Positions 61,595-64,000 of a DNA stretch of 64,000 nt are shown here, piece by piece; positions within the stretch are counted from its first letter, which is position 1, and the number at the start of each line of letters is the position of its first letter. The position numbers and the translations under genes are program-made. This stretch comes from Polyangiaceae bacterium (lineage in GTDB: Bacteria; Myxococcota_A; Polyangia; Polyangiales; Polyangiaceae). The stretch covers positions 1 through 64,000 of the forward strand of contig WQZB01000012.1 of assembly GCA_009780955.1 (NCBI GenBank). The letters are read 5' to 3'. Under the pieces are notes generated by a model that saw nothing but the letters and a program-made list of their open reading frames with translations, was not told the DNA's origin and did not search any database.

Positions 61595-63394
61595 TCAGAG
61601 TCGATCGCGGCGCAGCCAAACGCGAATTGTATCAAAATTCGCAGCCTCGACGTAGTGTTCGAAGACCCATGCGGCCGCGGTGGGGCAGTGGACATGGAAG
61701 TCGGTGACCGCGTCGGGAAAGCTCATGAGCGGCGAGCGGCCCACAAAAACGAATGCCGGCGGTGGCGTGCGCTCGAGGCGACGGAGCAAGTCGCGCTCAT
61801 GATCATCGCGCATCGCCTGAATCGTGCGCGCTTGCTCGGGCGTTGGGTGAAGCCCTTGTGGTTCGGGACTTCCGGCAAGGGCTGCGTCGACGTTGAGGTC
61901 GTAGGCGTAAATGTAAGGGGTAGCGCTTTTTCGATTGGCAAGGAAGAGCACATAAGGGTCCATGCCGTAGGTTTGCACGGCCTCTTCGGGTGTTGTTCGT
62001 GCAGCAACGAAGGCGGCGGCTTGACGGAGTGCAAACGGAAAGAAGTCGACACGCTCAAACGGCAAAAGGCGCTCTTCGCTTTCGAGCGATGCTGGGTCGC
62101 GCGCGATTGGAACGGGTGGGTAGGGAAGGCGTTCGAGCGCGCTGTAAGCTCGAACGCCAAGGGCGATCGCCAGCGCCGTGGCACCGGCGCGTGCACCGAT
62201 CCCCAACGCATTGAGTTTCAATGCATCTGCGTGCACCCATGCACAGTGGACGATCGCGAGCAGCGCGAGGGCCGTGCCAAGCGACACCGGATGGAAGTGG
62301 TAGGGAAACCCTTTGGCTTGAATGACGACCGACGCAAGCCCGGCAAGCGGCATGGTTGCCAGCAAAAGCATGCGCCGCGGCATTCTTTGGGTCATGACGA
62401 GCACGGCGATGGCGACCGAAGCCGCGATCGCGCTCATGCTCGTCGGGCCGTAGTACAAAAAAAGTATCGTGTTGGGCGATTGCGGCCAGATGAAGCGGTA
62501 CATCGCCGGTATGTCAACGAACGTGATGCGCGCCCAGGCGACAACGTCACCGCGCCCAAAAAGATAGGCGACCGCAGTCGCAACACCGATCGCCGCGCCC
62601 GAGAAAAACCATGCAAAGCGCGTTCGCTTCGAAACGGCCATATCGCCCGTGAAAAGCGTGAAAAGCTGGCCAAGTGTGAAAAGTATGAACGTGGGTTTGC
62701 CGAGCCACGCAATGGCCGAAGTCGCCCCCGCGCCAAAGAGCAGCGCGCGCGGGTGAGAGGCGCGTCCCAAGGCGAGAAGCTCTAACCCCATAGAGGTAAC
62801 GACGAACCAATCGAAGAAGCTTTCACGTTGCGCGGTATTCCAAGAGCCGTAGGCAACGTACTGCGCTATCACAATGGCCCACGCGGCAAGCGCCATCGAC
62901 GCGATGCGAAGCCACGGCATGCGGCGGACTCGACTCGAGGCAGATGTCGATGCAGGTGCCTCGCCGATCGCACCGCAATACGCGATCGCGCCACCGCAAA
63001 ATGCTGCCGTAAGCCCGGTCACCACGAGATCGATGACGCGAAAACGGTGCTCGTTCGCCCCGCCAAGTGCGAGCATGATTTCATGCACCATCGGTACGAG
63101 CGGGCCGTTAACGTCGCGCACATCGCGGTACATCACTTGACCATGTCGTGAAGCTGCCCACGCGATGTACTGAAAAATCCCGTGGTCGCGGCCAAGCGTC
63201 GCCCACGATGCGCGTGCCAAGGCCTCCGGAAGCCGGACCATAACAGGCAGTGCGACGAAGATCCCTGGCGCAAGCGCACGCATAGCGTCGCGTAACCGCG
63301 CGCGATAGGCCATTTGAAAGCGGTCTACCCTCGAGCGCGATTGTGTGCGAATCTTTTCGCCGCTTTCCGTCGGAAACGAGTTTTCGAGAGCCAT
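61595..63394 (-). CDS. polytopic GT-C-like membrane protein
   Basis: 599 residues with about ten hydrophobic segments between residues 40 and 440, then a soluble tail. The first loop LGRDHGIFQYIAWAASRHG and RDVRDVNGPLVPMVHEIML fits the acidic loop and helix of GT-C glycosyltransferases; donor and acceptor are unknown. The start is uncertain: ATG 63394 or ATG 63313. The segment 63313-63326 resembles the terminus of the MITE-like element, so the shorter start may be the ancestral one. It is divergent from the DHH gene. Confidence 0.65.
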   Translation of the reverse strand: MALENSFPTESGEKIRTQSRSRVDRFQMAYRARLRDAMRALAPGIFVALPVMVRLPEALARASWATLGRDHGIFQYIAWAASRHGQVMYRDVRDVNGPLVPMVHEIMLALGGANEHRFRVIDLVVTGLTAAFCGGAIAYCGAIGEAPASTSASSRVRRMPWLRIASMALAAWAIVIAQYVAYGSWNTAQRESFFDWFVVTSMGLELLALGRASHPRALLFGAGATSAIAWLGKPTFILFTLGQLFTLFTGDMAVSKRTRFAWFFSGAAIGVATAVAYLFGRGDVVAWARITFVDIPAMYRFIWPQSPNTILFLYYGPTSMSAIAASVAIAVLVMTQRMPRRMLLLATMPLAGLASVVIQAKGFPYHFHPVSLGTALALLAIVHCAWVHADALKLNALGIGARAGATALAIALGVRAYSALERLPYPPVPIARDPASLESEERLLPFERVDFFPFALRQAAAFVAARTTPEEAVQTYGMDPYVLFLANRKSATPYIYAYDLNVDAALAGSPEPQGLHPTPEQARTIQAMRDDHERDLLRRLERTPPPAFVFVGRSPLMSFPDAVTDFHVHCPTAAAWVFEHYVEAANFDTIRVWLRRDRL

Positions 63395-63406
63395 GAAGAT
63401 CACGCT

Positions 63407-64000
63407 ATGAACGAACCGGTTCGTCGTTTGCCGTTGCCGAATCAAGACCGGGCAGAACGCGCGCGCGGGTTCGCCGAAGCGCTTTCGCAGGCGCGGGGCA
63501 AGCACCTGCTCGTTGCCCTACGCGGCCACCCCGATCCCGACGGAATCGCGTCCGCCCTTGCCCAGGCCCACATTGCCGCGCGGCTCGGGGTTGGAAAAAC
63601 AACGATTGGCTATTGCCACGAGCTCAGTCACCGCGAGAACCGGGCACTCGTGAAGCTTTTGAACGTCGAGCTCAAAAAGATGAAGTCCGTTGGTGACGTC
63701 GAGAAGGTCGATTTCATCAGCCTCGTGGATGCGAACGATCTCGATCCGGAACTTGCCGGCACCGACGGCATCGAGGTTCTCACCATTGTCGACCACCATC
63801 GGGCATCGGTGCCGCCACGTGCGCGCTTTGTCGACATGCGTAGCGATGTCGGCGCCACAGCCACCATTTTCGTCGAGTACCTCATGGAGCTGTTCCCGAT
63901 GTCGCCCGAGCAAGACGACGATCGGCGCGTTGCCACTGCGCTGATGCACGGCCTTGCTACCGACACCGACGACTTTACGGTCGCTCGCACCACCGATTTC
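63407..64000 (+). CDS. DHH-family phosphoesterase, 5' part (runs off the window)
   Basis: Open from ATG 63407 to the right edge (198 codons, no stop). GHPDPDGIASALAQA near residue 45 is the DHH motif I, VDAND motif II and IVDHHRAS the diagnostic DHH motif III. HGLATDTDDFTVARTTDF follows, as in NrnA-like oligoribonuclease/pAp-phosphatase proteins. It probably cleaves phosphodiesters of short RNA or pAp, but the C-terminal DHHA1 domain is outside the window. It starts 12 bases from the divergent membrane gene's first ATG. Confidence 0.85.
   Translation, partial: MNEPVRRLPLPNQDRAERARGFAEALSQARGKHLLVALRGHPDPDGIASALAQAHIAARLGVGKTTIGYCHELSHRENRALVKLLNVELKKMKSVGDVEKVDFISLVDANDLDPELAGTDGIEVLTIVDHHRASVPPRARFVDMRSDVGATATIFVEYLMELFPMSPEQDDDRRVATALMHGLATDTDDFTVARTTDF

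Noticed and set aside
61544-62785. Long plus-strand open frame over the GT-C-like gene
   Set aside because: It is antisense to a polytopic membrane protein and has no recognisable motifs; the third-position bias follows the minus strand.
63313-63326. MITE-like terminus as a fourth element copy
   Set aside because: Only about 14 bases match and they fall within the first codons of the membrane gene; treated as a possible relic, not annotated as a copy.

Overview
The window reads as a GC-rich, Gram-negative chromosome segment, most likely from a myxobacterium-like member of Myxococcota. The evidence for that is indirect. It carries two eukaryote-type Ser/Thr kinases, many proteins with lipoboxes, DUF4398/OmpA envelope modules, a DUF4388-type/J-domain protein, a formylglycine-enzyme-like lipoprotein, and glutaminyl-tRNA synthetase fused to a YqeY domain. 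I made no database comparison. Genes are dense on both strands. There is one tRNA gene (His, about 11.98 kb), no rRNA and no CRISPR array.

Layout. 0-1.3 kb: the end (or all) of an EndoU-type toxin gene and a likely immunity gene. 1.6-12.8 kb: a GT-C-like membrane protein, a TPR protein, a DUF4175-like giant coupled to a Ser/Thr kinase, dCMP deaminase, a DUF4398/OmpA-like pair, tRNA-His and a knot of repeats behind it. 12.9-18.5 kb: a phospholipase-D-like lipoprotein, a small kinase, cystathionine synthase/lyase, a second DUF4398/OmpA pair and a lipoprotein truncated haemoglobin. 18.6-26.5 kb: a minus-strand housekeeping block (def, ribD-nrdR, fabF-acpP-fabG-fabD, rpmF-yceD). It lacks plsX and fabH and has a lipoprotein gene in their place. 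26.6-35.3 kb: an M15 peptidase, GNAT and MarR genes, glnS-yqeY, a SUMF1-like lipoprotein, a CbpA-like co-chaperone and a hybrid histidine kinase. 35.3-37.8 kb: a decayed defence remnant (broken ATP-binding regulator, an HsdR N-terminal scrap and a full rhuM). 37.8-46.4 kb: RNase R, a VKOR-DsbA fusion, an LpoB-like/COG3014-like lipoprotein pair, a HAD-type phosphatase and RecQ. 46.4-53.7 kb: a compact type I restriction-modification operon in the order hsdM, hsdS, RAYT transposase, rhuM, hsdR. 53.8-64 kb: purS, purC, a Pal-like lipoprotein, a tiny TatA-like protein, the degenerate J-domain protein, treT, ppk, another GT-C-like protein and a DHH phosphoesterase cut by the right edge.

The most interesting layer is non-coding or superimposed on coding sequence. 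(1) Both rhuM genes contain a perfect 25-bp palindrome at exactly the same codons. The arms differ at four positions and every difference is compensated in the opposite arm, as if the palindrome itself were under selection. (2) A RAYT (REP-associated tyrosine transposase) gene sits inside the restriction operon, joined by overlapping start and stop codons, and carries three 51-bp REP-like units in frame inside its own coding sequence. Related GTAG-headed hairpins lie at four other places, and at two of them they supply the TAG stop codons of neighbouring genes. (3) A 125-bp MITE-like element with terminal inverted repeats occurs twice plus fragments. One copy is inserted into a tandem duplication of the 3' end of tRNA-His.
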